A stretch of DNA of 64,000 bases, taken from the NCBI RefSeq assembly GCF_003259365.1, contig NZ_QLLY01000012.1, forward strand, positions 129,089 to 193,088, given 5' to 3'. Position 1 is the stretch's first letter, and every line of letters begins with the position of its first letter. Shown here piece by piece: positions 28,415-36,508 of this stretch. The translations under genes and the position numbers were made by a program. The DNA comes from Streptomyces sp. PsTaAH-137. Lineage in GTDB: Bacteria > Actinomycetota > Actinomycetes > Streptomycetales > Streptomycetaceae. Below the pieces are notes generated by a model, which was given only the letters and a program-made list of their open reading frames with translations, was not told the origin of the DNA and searched no databases.

Positions 28415-29164
28415 TCAGCTGGCGGCCTCAAGGTCGACAGGACCGACACCCGCGCGGCGCGCGAGCGCCACCGCCGCGAGGGTCGAGTGCACCCCCAGCT
28501 TCCCGAGCACATTCTGCATATGGGTCCGGACGGTGTGCGGCGACAGGAACAGCCGCTCGGCGACGGCCTTGCGGCCCAGCCCGGCGACCATGCACCGCAG
28601 AACCTCCCGCTCCCGGGGAGTGAGCGACTCCACGAGCCGCTCCGACTCGGTGCGGTGCTTACGGGCCGCGGTCAGCTCCCGCAGCACCCCGGTCAGCAGC
28701 GCCGGAGGCAGATGCGTCTCGTCGCGCAGCACTCCTCGTATGACATTGAGCAGCCGCGACAAGGAGCAGTCCTTGGCGACCCACCCCGAGGCACCGGCCT
28801 GCAACGCGAGCGCGGCCCTGCGCGGATCGTCCCGCTCGGCGAGCACCACCGTCCGCACGGCCGGCTGCCCCGAACGGACCCCTGCGACAAGGGAGATGCC
28901 ATCCACGAGCCCGTCCTGCGCACCGCCCTCGGGCACCACGGTCGGCGGGCGCATGCCCTGCAAGGACGCCGCGCCCAGGTCGGCGTCGACGAGCAGCACA
29001 TCGAATCTGCGCCCCTCGGCGGCCGCCCGCTCCAAGGAGCGCAGTGCGGCCGGACCGCTGCCCGCAGCCGACACGTCGACGTCCGGCTCGGCGGCGAGCG
29101 CCGCGGCGAGGGACTCGGCGAAGATGCGATGGTCGTCGACGACCAGAACCCGAATACGTACCAC
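28415..29164 (-). CDS. LuxR/NarL-type response regulator (orphan)
   Basis: The 249-aa product has a receiver with VVDDH (acidic pair at 10-11), LLVDADLG (phospho-acceptor Asp60) and GWVAKD (conserved Lys). The C-terminal LuxR HTH (LTPREREVLRCMVAGLGRKAVAERLFLSPHTVRTHMQNVLGKLGV) is intact. The middle of the receiver carries an unusual insertion (ASLQGMRPPTVVPEGGAQDGLVD). No kinase is adjacent. The GTG at 29164 follows GGGGG. Confidence 0.87.
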   Translation of the reverse strand: MVRIRVLVVDDHRIFAESLAAALAAEPDVDVSAAGSGPAALRSLERAAAEGRRFDVLLVDADLGAASLQGMRPPTVVPEGGAQDGLVDGISLVAGVRSGQPAVRTVVLAERDDPRRAALALQAGASGWVAKDCSLSRLLNVIRGVLRDETHLPPALLTGVLRELTAARKHRTESERLVESLTPREREVLRCMVAGLGRKAVAERLFLSPHTVRTHMQNVLGKLGVHSTLAAVALARRAGVGPVDLEAAS

Positions 29165-29429
29165 TGAAACCCCCACTGGTCGGGAGGATGACCAACGCAG
29201 GTACGGCGCCCGGAGCTTCAGGTCACCGCAGCCGCACGGCCGCCGCCGTGCATGAACCGCTACCCCCACTCCGGGCGTCGTACCCGGCTGTCTCGCCCCC
29301 TGATCAACACCGGCCCCCACCGGTGCTGTCCATCAGACTAGGGCTGCACGCCCCAAGGGGAAGGCAATTCGCAGAACTGGTTCCCAGTTGACCGACCAGC
29401 GACTGTCCAGCGCGTTTATCGTGGGGCGC

Positions 29430-29876
29430 ATGTTTCGCTTTGAGACAGAAGTCGACAAAGAGCGCGGTCTTCTGCTCCGCTCGCTGCTGAGGGACACGAA
29501 CACCGCGGCATCACCCGCGATCCGCGCCCTGCGCGGCACCCCTGACGAGCGCGAACTCCCTTTGCAGGTGTGGGCGTTCGATCCGGCGGACGGCTCGCTG
29601 GCGGGCGGGCTCGACGCGCATGTCTGGGCCACCTGGCTCCACGTCGACCTGCTGTGGGTCGCGGACCGTCACCGCGGCGCGGGCCTCGGCTCCCGCCTGC
29701 TGGCCGAGGCCGAAAACTTCGCAGTCGAACACCACGGATGCGCCAACTCGCGCCTGGAGACCTGGGACTTCCAGGCCCCCGGCTTCTACCGCCAGCACGG
29801 CTACGAGGTGGTGTCGGTGATCCCGGACTATCCCCCGGGGGTCAAGGAGTTCACCTTGACGAAGCGACTGGGCTAG
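29430..29876 (+). CDS. GNAT family acetyltransferase
   Basis: The 148-aa product has the acetyl-CoA motif VADRHRGAGLGSRLLAEAE (R/QxxGxG/A) and the C-terminal GFYRQHGYEVVSVIPDYPPG typical of GNAT fold beta6/7. The substrate is unknown. The ATG at 29430 is preferred; a TTG at 29388 and a GTG at 29421 are also in frame. It is the lone plus-strand gene between two minus-strand units. Confidence 0.8.
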   Translation: MFRFETEVDKERGLLLRSLLRDTNTAASPAIRALRGTPDERELPLQVWAFDPADGSLAGGLDAHVWATWLHVDLLWVADRHRGAGLGSRLLAEAENFAVEHHGCANSRLETWDFQAPGFYRQHGYEVVSVIPDYPPGVKEFTLTKRLG

Positions 29877-29894
29877 CCACAGACCTCAGCCCAG
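29868..29894. terminator. Possible bidirectional terminator between GNAT gene and galK
   Basis: CTGGGCT (29868-29874) pairs with AGCCCAG (29888-29894), spanning the facing ends of the two convergent genes. The stem is short, so support is modest. Confidence 0.4.
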
Positions 29895-31049
29895 CCGCCG
29901 AGCCCCGGCAGAAGGCACCGCGGCAAAGACCCGGGGAGCCGTGAACCCGGCCCCCTCGAAGGCGGCCAGCACCGACTTGGTCACCGCGTCCACGTCCCCG
30001 GCCTCGACGAGCACCACGGCCGACCCCCCGAACCCGCCCCCGGTCATCCGCGCCCCCACCGCGCCGGAGGCGACGGCGGTGGACACGACCAGGTCGAGCT
30101 CCGGGCAGGAGATCCGCAGGTCGTCGCGGAGCGAGACATGGCCCTCGTTCAGGACGGGCCCGATCCCGCGGACGTCACCGGTGTCGAGCAGCTCGATGAC
30201 CCGCTCCACCCGGTGGTCGTCGGAGACGATGTGCCGGACGTAGCGGACGACCTTCTCGTCGACCTCGGCCCGCTCCAGCGTGGCGAGGGCGTCGTCGAGT
30301 CCGGCGTACGGCACGTCGCGCAGGTGCGAGACGCCGAGCACCCGGGCGCCCTCCTCGCAGCCGGCCCGCCGCTCCGCGTACGCCCCGTCGCCCAGCTCGT
30401 GCTTGACGCGGGTGTCGACGACGAGGAGCTGGAGCCCCTCGTCGGCCAGGTCGAACGGGACCTGCCGGATCGACAGGTCACGGCAGTCGAGGTGCAGCGC
30501 GTGCCCCTCCTCGCCGCACGCCGACGCCATCTGGTCCATGACCCCGCAGGGCACGCCGACGAAGACGTTCTCGGCGCGCTGGGCGAGGACGGCCAGTTCG
30601 GGCGTGGTGAGCCCGAGTCCGAAGAGGTCGTTGAGCGCGTACGCCGTCACGACCTCCAGGGCGGCGGAGGACGACAGGCCGGCGCCGGTCGGCACCGTCG
30701 AGGCGAGGTGGATGTCCGCGCCCGTGACGGTGTGGCCCGCGTCGCGCAGCGCCCAGACCACTCCGGCCGGGTACGCGGCCCAGCCGCCCTGCCCGTACTT
30801 GCTGAGCGGGGTCAGCTCGTCGACGCGCAGTTCGGCGACGGGGGCGTCGATGTCGGCCGAGTGCAGCCGCAGCACGCCGTCGTCCCGCTTCGCCACGGCC
30901 GCCACCGCGGTGTGCGGCAGCGCGAGGGGCAGGACGAAGCCCTCGTTGAAGTCGGTGTACTCACCGATGAGGTTCACGCGGCCCGGGGCCGCCCACACCC
31001 CGGCGGGCTCGTACCCGTACAGATCACTGAACTGCGCGGCGATGGACAT
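29886..31049 (-). CDS. galK: Galactokinase
   Basis: Phosphorylates galactose in the Leloir pathway. The 387-aa GHMP kinase has the signature GRVNLIGEYTDFNEGFVLP, the ATP loop PTGAGLSSSAALEV and the C-terminal GARMTGGGFGGSAVVL. It is the last gene of galT-galE-galK. The ATG follows a GGGG-rich site in the 13-bp gap after galE. Confidence 0.96.
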   Translation of the reverse strand: MSIAAQFSDLYGYEPAGVWAAPGRVNLIGEYTDFNEGFVLPLALPHTAVAAVAKRDDGVLRLHSADIDAPVAELRVDELTPLSKYGQGGWAAYPAGVVWALRDAGHTVTGADIHLASTVPTGAGLSSSAALEVVTAYALNDLFGLGLTTPELAVLAQRAENVFVGVPCGVMDQMASACGEEGHALHLDCRDLSIRQVPFDLADEGLQLLVVDTRVKHELGDGAYAERRAGCEEGARVLGVSHLRDVPYAGLDDALATLERAEVDEKVVRYVRHIVSDDHRVERVIELLDTGDVRGIGPVLNEGHVSLRDDLRISCPELDLVVSTAVASGAVGARMTGGGFGGSAVVLVEAGDVDAVTKSVLAAFEGAGFTAPRVFAAVPSAGARRLG

Positions 31050-31062
31050 GGCTCGCGGCCCC

Positions 31063-32043
31063 CTACTTCTGCTGCTGGCGCGCCTGGGCGAACGCCCAGG
31101 CGTCGGCGACGATTCCCGCGAGATCCGCGCGGGACGGGTTCCAGCCGAGGCGCTCGCGCGCGGTGGCGGCGGAGGCGACCAGGACCGCCGGGTCGCCGCC
31201 GCGGCGCGGGGCGCTCACCTCGGGGATCGGGTGGCCGGTGACCTGGCGGACGGTCTCGATGACCTCGCGGACCGAGAAGCCGTTGCCGTTGCCGAGGTTG
31301 CAGATCAGGTGCTCGGCGGGGCGGGCGGCCTCGACGGCGAGGAGGTGGGCCTCGGCGAGGTCGGCGACGTGGATGTAGTCGCGCACGCAGGTGCCGTCGG
31401 GGGTGGGGTAGTCGTCGCCGTAGACCGAGATGGCCTCGCGGCGGCCCTGGGCGACCTGGAGGACGAGCGGGATGAGGTGCGACTCGGGGTCGTGCCGCTC
31501 GCCGCAGTCGCCGTACGCGCCCGCCACGTTGAAGTAGCGCAGGGAGACGGCCGCGAGCCCGTGGGCCGCCGCCTCGCCGGTGATCATGTGGTCGACGGCG
31601 AGCTTCGAGGCGCCGTAGGGGGAAGTGGGCGCCGTCGGGTCGGTCTCGGTGATCGGGGTGCTGACCGGCTCGCCGTAGGTGGCGGCGGTGGAGGAGAAGA
31701 CGAGCTTCTTCACCCCGGCCGTGCGCATCGCGGCGAGCAGGGCCATGGTGCCGCCGACGTTGTTGTCCCAGTACTTCTCGGGCTTCACGACGGACTCGCC
31801 GACCTGCGAGAAGGCGGCGAAGTGCAGCACGGCGTCGAAGGAGTCGTCGAGCCACTTGGCGGCGTCGCGGATGTCGCCCTCGACGAAGGCGGCCCCGGCG
31901 GGGACGCCCTCGCGGAAGCCGGTGGAGAGGTTGTCGAGGACGGTGACCTCGTGGCCCGCCTCCAGCAGGTGCTGCGCGACGACGCTGCCGACGTATCCGG
32001 CGCCGCCCGTGACCATGTACTTCCGAGATTCGGCCTTGCCCAT
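31063..32043 (-). CDS. galE: UDP-glucose 4-epimerase
   Basis: Interconverts UDP-galactose and UDP-glucose. The 326-aa SDR-type epimerase has [16 protein letters not shown] (NAD loop), FSSTAATYG (catalytic Ser/Thr region) and [10 protein letters not shown] (catalytic Tyr-x3-Lys). The start ATG shares one base with the galT stop (TAATG), so translation is coupled. Confidence 0.96.
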   Translation of the reverse strand: MGKAESRKYMVTGGAGYVGSVVAQHLLEAGHEVTVLDNLSTGFREGVPAGAAFVEGDIRDAAKWLDDSFDAVLHFAAFSQVGESVVKPEKYWDNNVGGTMALLAAMRTAGVKKLVFSSTAATYGEPVSTPITETDPTAPTSPYGASKLAVDHMITGEAAAHGLAAVSLRYFNVAGAYGDCGERHDPESHLIPLVLQVAQGRREAISVYGDDYPTPDGTCVRDYIHVADLAEAHLLAVEAARPAEHLICNLGNGNGFSVREVIETVRQVTGHPIPEVSAPRRGGDPAVLVASAATARERLGWNPSRADLAGIVADAWAFAQARQQQK

Positions 32044-33107
32044 TACTTGCTCGCTACCTCTCGCAGTCGCTCGGCCGCGGCCTCCGGCGGCACGTCGTTG
32101 ATGAACACGCTCATGCCGGACTCGGAGCCCGCGAGGAACTTCAGCTTGCCGGAAGTGCGGCGGATGGTGAAAAGCTCCAGGTGCAGCGCGAAGTCGTCAC
32201 GGGTGACTCCCTCGAACTCGTCCAGCGGGCCGAACGGCGCCTGGTGCCAGGCGGCGATGTACGGCGTCACCGGCTGGTCCTCACCGAAGATCCGGTCGAA
32301 GCGCCTCAACAGTTCCAGATAAATCTTGGGGAACTCTGTGCGGGCGTCGTCGTCCAGCGCGAGCAGGTCCGGGACCTGGCGCCTGGGGTAGAGGTGGACC
32401 TCGTACGGCCAGTGGGCGGCGTAGGGCACGAAGGCCACCCAGTGCTCGCCCTCCAGGACGATCCGGCTGCCGTCCTCGATCTCCTTCTCGACGACGTCGG
32501 CGAACAGGTTCCGCCCGCCGGTCTGCTCCTTGTGCTGGGCCGCCGAGCGGAGCATCAGCGCGGTGCGCGGAGTGGTGAAGGGGTAGCCGTAGATCTGCCC
32601 GTGCGGGTGGCCGAGGGTGACGCCGATCTCGGCGCCGCGGTTCTCGAAACAGAAGACCTGTTCGACGGAGTCAAGGTGGGACAGCTCGGCCGTGCGGTCG
32701 GTCCAGGCCTCCAGGACGAGCCCGGCCTGCTCCTCGGTGAGGTCGGCGAAGGACTTGTCGTGGTCGGAGGTGAAGCAGACCACCTCGCAGCGGCCCGCGT
32801 CCCCGGCGAGCGAGGGGAACCGGTTCTCGAAGACGACGACGTCGTAGGAGGAATCCGGGATCTCGGAGAGTCGGCCGTTTTCCGAGGGGCACAGGGGGCA
32901 CTCGTCGGCCGGAGGGTGGTAGGTGCGGCCCTGGCGGTGCGAGGCGACGGCGATGGCGTCGCCGAGCAGCGGGTCCCGGCGGATCTCGGAGGTGGTGACC
33001 GTGGGATCGAGGGGGCGCCGGTCCACGGCGTCGCGCACGACGTCGTCCCGCGAGTCGTAATAGATCAGTTCACGACCGTCGGCGAGCCGGGTCGACGTCT
33101 TCTTCAC
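32043..33107 (-). CDS. galT: Galactose-1-phosphate uridylyltransferase
   Basis: The 354-aa HIT-superfamily enzyme exchanges UMP between UDP-glucose and galactose-1-phosphate. The motifs are ECPLCPSE (zinc Cys pair) and [11 protein letters not shown], whose HPH supplies the nucleophilic His. The GTG at 33107 follows AGGAG. It is the first gene of galTEK, whose regulated promoter in S. lividans is known as galP1. Confidence 0.96.
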   Translation of the reverse strand: MKKTSTRLADGRELIYYDSRDDVVRDAVDRRPLDPTVTTSEIRRDPLLGDAIAVASHRQGRTYHPPADECPLCPSENGRLSEIPDSSYDVVVFENRFPSLAGDAGRCEVVCFTSDHDKSFADLTEEQAGLVLEAWTDRTAELSHLDSVEQVFCFENRGAEIGVTLGHPHGQIYGYPFTTPRTALMLRSAAQHKEQTGGRNLFADVVEKEIEDGSRIVLEGEHWVAFVPYAAHWPYEVHLYPRRQVPDLLALDDDARTEFPKIYLELLRRFDRIFGEDQPVTPYIAAWHQAPFGPLDEFEGVTRDDFALHLELFTIRRTSGKLKFLAGSESGMSVFINDVPPEAAAERLREVASK

Positions 33108-33129
33108 GTCCGATGCTCCTCATCGCACC

Positions 33130-33290
33130 AACAAACAAACAGAACCAAACACAACAAAGCATAAGGCAACACGGTCGTCAAGGGATGCACCGTGATGCAT
33201 CGCGTTCCTGCGCAAACGCGAGGCTTCGATCACAATCAAACAAAGAACATCAAGATAAGTGTTCACTTATTGAAGCCGGAGGCGTAGGTT
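33130..33290. promoter_or_regulatory. Divergent galTEK / symporter control region
   Basis: The gap 33108-33327 is unusually A/T rich. It holds CAAACA-type repeats (33130-33158 and 33234-33246). ATAAGTGTTCACTTAT, a perfect palindrome, lies at 33255-33270. TTCACT (33262-33267), a 17-bp spacer and TAGGTT (33285-33290) form a promoter for the symporter, with its -35 inside that palindrome. Confidence 0.6.
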
Positions 33291-33327
33291 CCGGACTGTT
33301 TCAGTTCGCGCAACGAAGCGAGTACTC

Positions 33328-35013
33328 ATGCAGTCCCCCACATCCACGCTCGCGGCAGAGCTACGGCTCCCCACCAACGGCCTCGACTACGCGATCCTGG
33401 CGATCTACTTCGTCGTCGTCCTCGGTATCGGCTTCGCGGCCCGCCGCTCGGTGAAGACCAGCCTCGACTTCTTCCTGTCCGGGCGCTCCCTGCCCGCCTG
33501 GGTCACGGGTCTCGCCTTCGTCTCCGCCAACCTGGGCGCCACCGAGATCCTCGGCATGGCCGCCAACGGCGCGCAGTACGGCGTCTACACCGTGCACTGG
33601 TACTGGATCGGCGCCATCCCGGCCATGGTCTTCCTGGGCCTGGTCATGATGCCGTTCTATTACATGTCGAAGGTGCGCTCGGTCCCCGAGTTCCTGCTGC
33701 ACCGTTTCGGGCCGTCCTCGCACCTGCTCTCCTCGATCATCTTCGCCGTCTCGTCGGTGCTGATCGCGGGCGTCAACCTGTACGCGATGGCCCTGGTCCT
33801 CCAGGCCCTGCTCGGCTGGCCGCAGTGGCTCGCCATCGTCATCGCGGGTCTGTTCGTCCTCGCGTACATCACGATCGGCGGACTGTCCTCGGCGATCTAC
33901 AACGAGGTCCTGCAGTTCTTCGTCATCCTCGCCGCGCTCATCCCGCTGACCATCGTGGGCCTCAAGCGCGTCGGCGGCTGGGACGGCATCTCCGACTCGC
34001 TGTCGCACTCGCAGGGCGACTCGTTCATGACGGCGTGGCAGGGCACCGGCATCGGTTCCTCGAACCCGCTCGGCGCGAACTGGCTGACCATCGTGCTCGG
34101 CCTCGGCTTCGTGATGAGCTTCGGCTACTGGACGACCAACTTCGCCGAGGTGCAGCGCGCCCTGTCCGCGAAGAACCTCTCCGCCGCCAAGCGCACGCCG
34201 CTGATCGCCGCGTTCCCGAAGATCCTCATCCCGATGGTCGTCGTGGTCCCGGGCCTGATCGCCCTGGTGATGGAGCCCTCGCTCGGCAAGGCCGGCAAGG
34301 ACGGCCTCCAGTACAACGACGCCATCCCCGTCCTCATGCGCGACCTGCTCCCCAACGGTGTCCTCGGCATCGCGGTGACCGGTCTGCTCGCCGCGTTCAT
34401 GGCCGGTATGGCCGCCAACGTCTCGTCGTTCAACACGGTGTTCACCAACGACATCTGGGGCGCGTACATCAAGAAGGGCCGCAGCGACGGCTACTACCTG
34501 AAGACCGGCCGGGTCGTGACCGCCGTCGGCGTCTTCATCGGCATGGGCACGGCGTTCATCGCGGGCAGCTTCAGCAACATCATGAACTACCTGCAGACGC
34601 TGTTCTCCTTCTTCAACGTGCCGCTGTTCGTGGTCTTCATCATCGGCATGTTCTGGAAGCGCACCACGGCCGCGGCCGGCTTCTGGGGTCTGCTGTCCGG
34701 CACGGTGGCCGCGATGGTGAACTACTTCTGGTTCTACAAGCAGGGCGTCATCTCGATCCCCTCGGACCAGGGCGCCAACTTCGTCTCCTCGATCGTCGCG
34801 TTCGTGGTCGGCGGCATCGTGATGTTCGTGGTCACGATGTTCACCAAGTCCAAGCCCGCCGAGGAACTGGCCGGTCTCGTCTACGGGACCAAGTCCCCGG
34901 GCATGGAGGAACCGCCCGCCGAGGGTGACGACGCCTGGTACCGCAAGCCGGCCCTGCTGGGCTGGGGCGCGATCGTCCTCGCCGCCATCTGCTACATCCC
35001 GTTCTCCTTCTGA
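33328..35013 (+). CDS. Sodium:solute symporter (SSS family), probably for galactose
   Basis: The 561-aa product has 13-14 hydrophobic segments. The N-terminal TAYAxxx-like DYAILAIYFVVVLGIGFAARRS, then DFFLSGRSLPAWVTGLAFVSANLGATEILG, is the SSS/SGLT signature, and FGYWTTNFAEVQRALSAKNLSAAKRTPLIAAF is the conserved loop. Position opposite galTEK suggests sugar, most simply galactose, uptake. Gene context is the only evidence for the substrate. Confidence 0.9.
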   Translation: MQSPTSTLAAELRLPTNGLDYAILAIYFVVVLGIGFAARRSVKTSLDFFLSGRSLPAWVTGLAFVSANLGATEILGMAANGAQYGVYTVHWYWIGAIPAMVFLGLVMMPFYYMSKVRSVPEFLLHRFGPSSHLLSSIIFAVSSVLIAGVNLYAMALVLQALLGWPQWLAIVIAGLFVLAYITIGGLSSAIYNEVLQFFVILAALIPLTIVGLKRVGGWDGISDSLSHSQGDSFMTAWQGTGIGSSNPLGANWLTIVLGLGFVMSFGYWTTNFAEVQRALSAKNLSAAKRTPLIAAFPKILIPMVVVVPGLIALVMEPSLGKAGKDGLQYNDAIPVLMRDLLPNGVLGIAVTGLLAAFMAGMAANVSSFNTVFTNDIWGAYIKKGRSDGYYLKTGRVVTAVGVFIGMGTAFIAGSFSNIMNYLQTLFSFFNVPLFVVFIIGMFWKRTTAAAGFWGLLSGTVAAMVNYFWFYKQGVISIPSDQGANFVSSIVAFVVGGIVMFVVTMFTKSKPAEELAGLVYGTKSPGMEEPPAEGDDAWYRKPALLGWGAIVLAAICYIPFSF

Positions 35014-35031
35014 GGTCCGAGGTAACACGAC

Positions 35032-35325
35032 ATGAGCGACCACACGAACAGCCACGTGGACGAGGTGAAGGAGCTGGAGGCCAAGTCGGCCACGGCCGCC
35101 CGCCTCTTCGACGTGCGCCGCATCATCGGCGGACTCTTCGTGGTGTACGGGATCATCGTCACGATCGCGGGCATCACGGCATCCGACGCGGACCTCAAGA
35201 AGGCCCAGGACATCAACATCAACCTGTGGGCGGGCATCGGCATGCTGGCCCTCGGACTCTTCTTCCTGGTCTGGCTGAAGCTGCGCCCCACGGCGCCGCC
35301 GACCCCGGACCAGGACGACGCGTGA
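35032..35325 (+). CDS. Small two-helix membrane protein paired with the symporter
   Basis: The 97-aa product has a charged N terminus (HVDEVKELEAKSATAARLFDVRR) and two helices, IIGGLFVVYGIIVTIAGIT and INLWAGIGMLALGLFFLVWL. It lies 18 bases after the symporter and before a strong terminator, so it is co-transcribed. It may be an accessory subunit of the transporter; no family function is known to me. Confidence 0.72.
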   Translation: MSDHTNSHVDEVKELEAKSATAARLFDVRRIIGGLFVVYGIIVTIAGITASDADLKKAQDININLWAGIGMLALGLFFLVWLKLRPTAPPTPDQDDA

Positions 35326-35337
35326 CCGGGTAACCGG

Positions 35338-35381
35338 AACGGGCCGGGCGCACCGCAACACCGCGGTGCGCCCGGCCCGTT
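35338..35381 (+). terminator. Terminator after symporter operon
   Basis: A perfect 19-bp stem, AACGGGCCGGGCGCACCGC / GCGGTGCGCCCGGCCCGTT, with a six-base loop. Confidence 0.9.
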
Positions 35382-35404
35382 CGCGTGTCCCGTGCTCGTA
35401 CAAC

Positions 35405-35444
35405 GCAGAAGGCCCGCCCCGTCGGAACGGGGCGGGCCTTCTGC
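35405..35444 (-). terminator. Terminator of tRNA-Gly
   Basis: A 17-bp perfect stem, GCAGAAGGCCCGCCCCG / CGGGGCGGGCCTTCTGC, lies 3 bases downstream of the tRNA-Gly 3' end on the minus strand. Confidence 0.85.
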
Positions 35445-35447
35445 TTC

Positions 35448-35520
35448 TGGAGCGCCGGGCAGGCCTTGCACCTGCATTTCCCCGCAGGAAGCGGGGCGTC
35501 TTTCCTTGGACCACCAACGC
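35448..35520 (-). tRNA. tRNA-Gly(UCC), structurally unusual
   Basis: On the minus strand the acceptor GCGTTGG pairs with CCGGCGC (two G-U pairs). The D-arm is GTCC-AAGGAA-AGAC and the anticodon arm CCCCG-CTTCCTG-CGGGG gives anticodon UCC. The T-arm is GCAGG-TGCAAGG-CCTGC, and U73 and CCA are encoded. Glycine identity elements (G1-C72, C2-G71, G3-C70, C35, C36, U73) are kept. The T-loop has UGCA where T-psi-C-purine is normal, and position 37 is U instead of a purine. Confidence 0.8.
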
Positions 35521-35561
35521 ACTGTTCCGCTCTGCCAGTTGCAGCGCCGAACGCAAGATCG

Positions 35562-35591
35562 ACTATAGCCCACTACTCCTGCTCCTGTGAA
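35562..35591 (-). promoter_or_regulatory. Promoter of tRNA-Gly
   Basis: TTCACA (35591-35586), an 18-bp spacer and TATAGT (35567-35562) on the minus strand lie about 42 bases before the tRNA and overlap the 3' end of the LuxR-type gene. This is one of the closest matches to the sigma-70 consensus in the window. Confidence 0.65.
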
Positions 35592-36277
35592 GCGGAAGGC
35601 GGTTCGCCGCCCACCGGGCCCGCCCGGTCGAGCAGGCCGGTGCGGGCCGCGAGGGCGGCGGCCTCCAGACGGGAGCCGACGCCGAGCTTCATCAGGACCC
35701 GCTGGACGTGGGTGCGGGCCGTGGACGGGGCGATGCCCATGCCGGCCGCGATCAGCCGGGTGTCCTCGCCGTCCGCGACCCGGACCAGGACCTCCACCTC
35801 GCGCGGGGTCAGCATCTGGAGAAGCCGCTGCCCCTCGTCGTCCGGCTGGGCCGCGGGGTTGAGCAGTTCGCTGAACGCGCCCTGGAGCAGCGCCGGGGCC
35901 ACGGCGGCCTCACCCGCGCGCGCCTTCATCAGGGCCCGCTCCACTCCCTCTATGCGCTCGTCGTGCCGTACGTAGCCGGAGGCGCCGGCGGCGAACGCCG
36001 CGGCGATGCCGCGCGGGGACGGGACCGGGCCCAGGACCACCACCGCCACCTGGGGGCGCTCCTTCTTGATCCGGACGACCGGGTCGAAGGTGCCGGGCTC
36101 CGCCGGGGCCGACGTGCCGAGCAGGCAGACCTCCGGGGCGCGGGAGATGACCAGTTCGGCGGCGCCCGCGGCGGGCGCTGCCGCGGCGAGGACACGGTGT
36201 CCGCGCAGTTTCAGTGCCGAGGCGAGCGCCTCGGCCAGCAGTCGGTGGTCGTCGACCACCATGAGCCGCACTCCCAT
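35573..36277 (-). CDS. LuxR-type regulator with phospho-acceptor-less receiver
   Basis: The 234-aa product has MVVDDHRLL at the receiver start, but where VLLD is expected it has CLLGTSAP (Gly54), and the conserved Lys region reads GYVRHDERIE. The phospho-acceptor Asp and switch Lys are therefore both absent. The LuxR HTH (LTPREVEVLVRVADGEDTRLIAAGMGIAPSTARTHVQRVLMKLGV) is intact. The ATG at 36277 follows GGGGGG. It is likely controlled by ligand or protein contact or is constitutive, and no kinase is nearby. Confidence 0.82.
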   Translation of the reverse strand: MGVRLMVVDDHRLLAEALASALKLRGHRVLAAAAPAAGAAELVISRAPEVCLLGTSAPAEPGTFDPVVRIKKERPQVAVVVLGPVPSPRGIAAAFAAGASGYVRHDERIEGVERALMKARAGEAAVAPALLQGAFSELLNPAAQPDDEGQRLLQMLTPREVEVLVRVADGEDTRLIAAGMGIAPSTARTHVQRVLMKLGVGSRLEAAALAARTGLLDRAGPVGGEPPSASQEQE

Positions 36278-36508
36278 CGGGCCAACCCCCCAGTTCGACC
36301 CAGAAGCAGCACATGTCCCCTGGGCCCCCCACGGACAGGCGAGCCCCCCGACTCCCCGTCCTCCTTCATCCACCGGAAGCTACACGCTTGTTCGACGTCG
36401 CGCGCCCCCTACCGGTCAGAAGCGGCCCGCAATGCTGAAATCGCAGCTTTTCGGGGGTGATTGGGGGTGCGGGAGCGTAAAAGCAGGTCACCTGGCGCCC
36501 GGTTGTGA

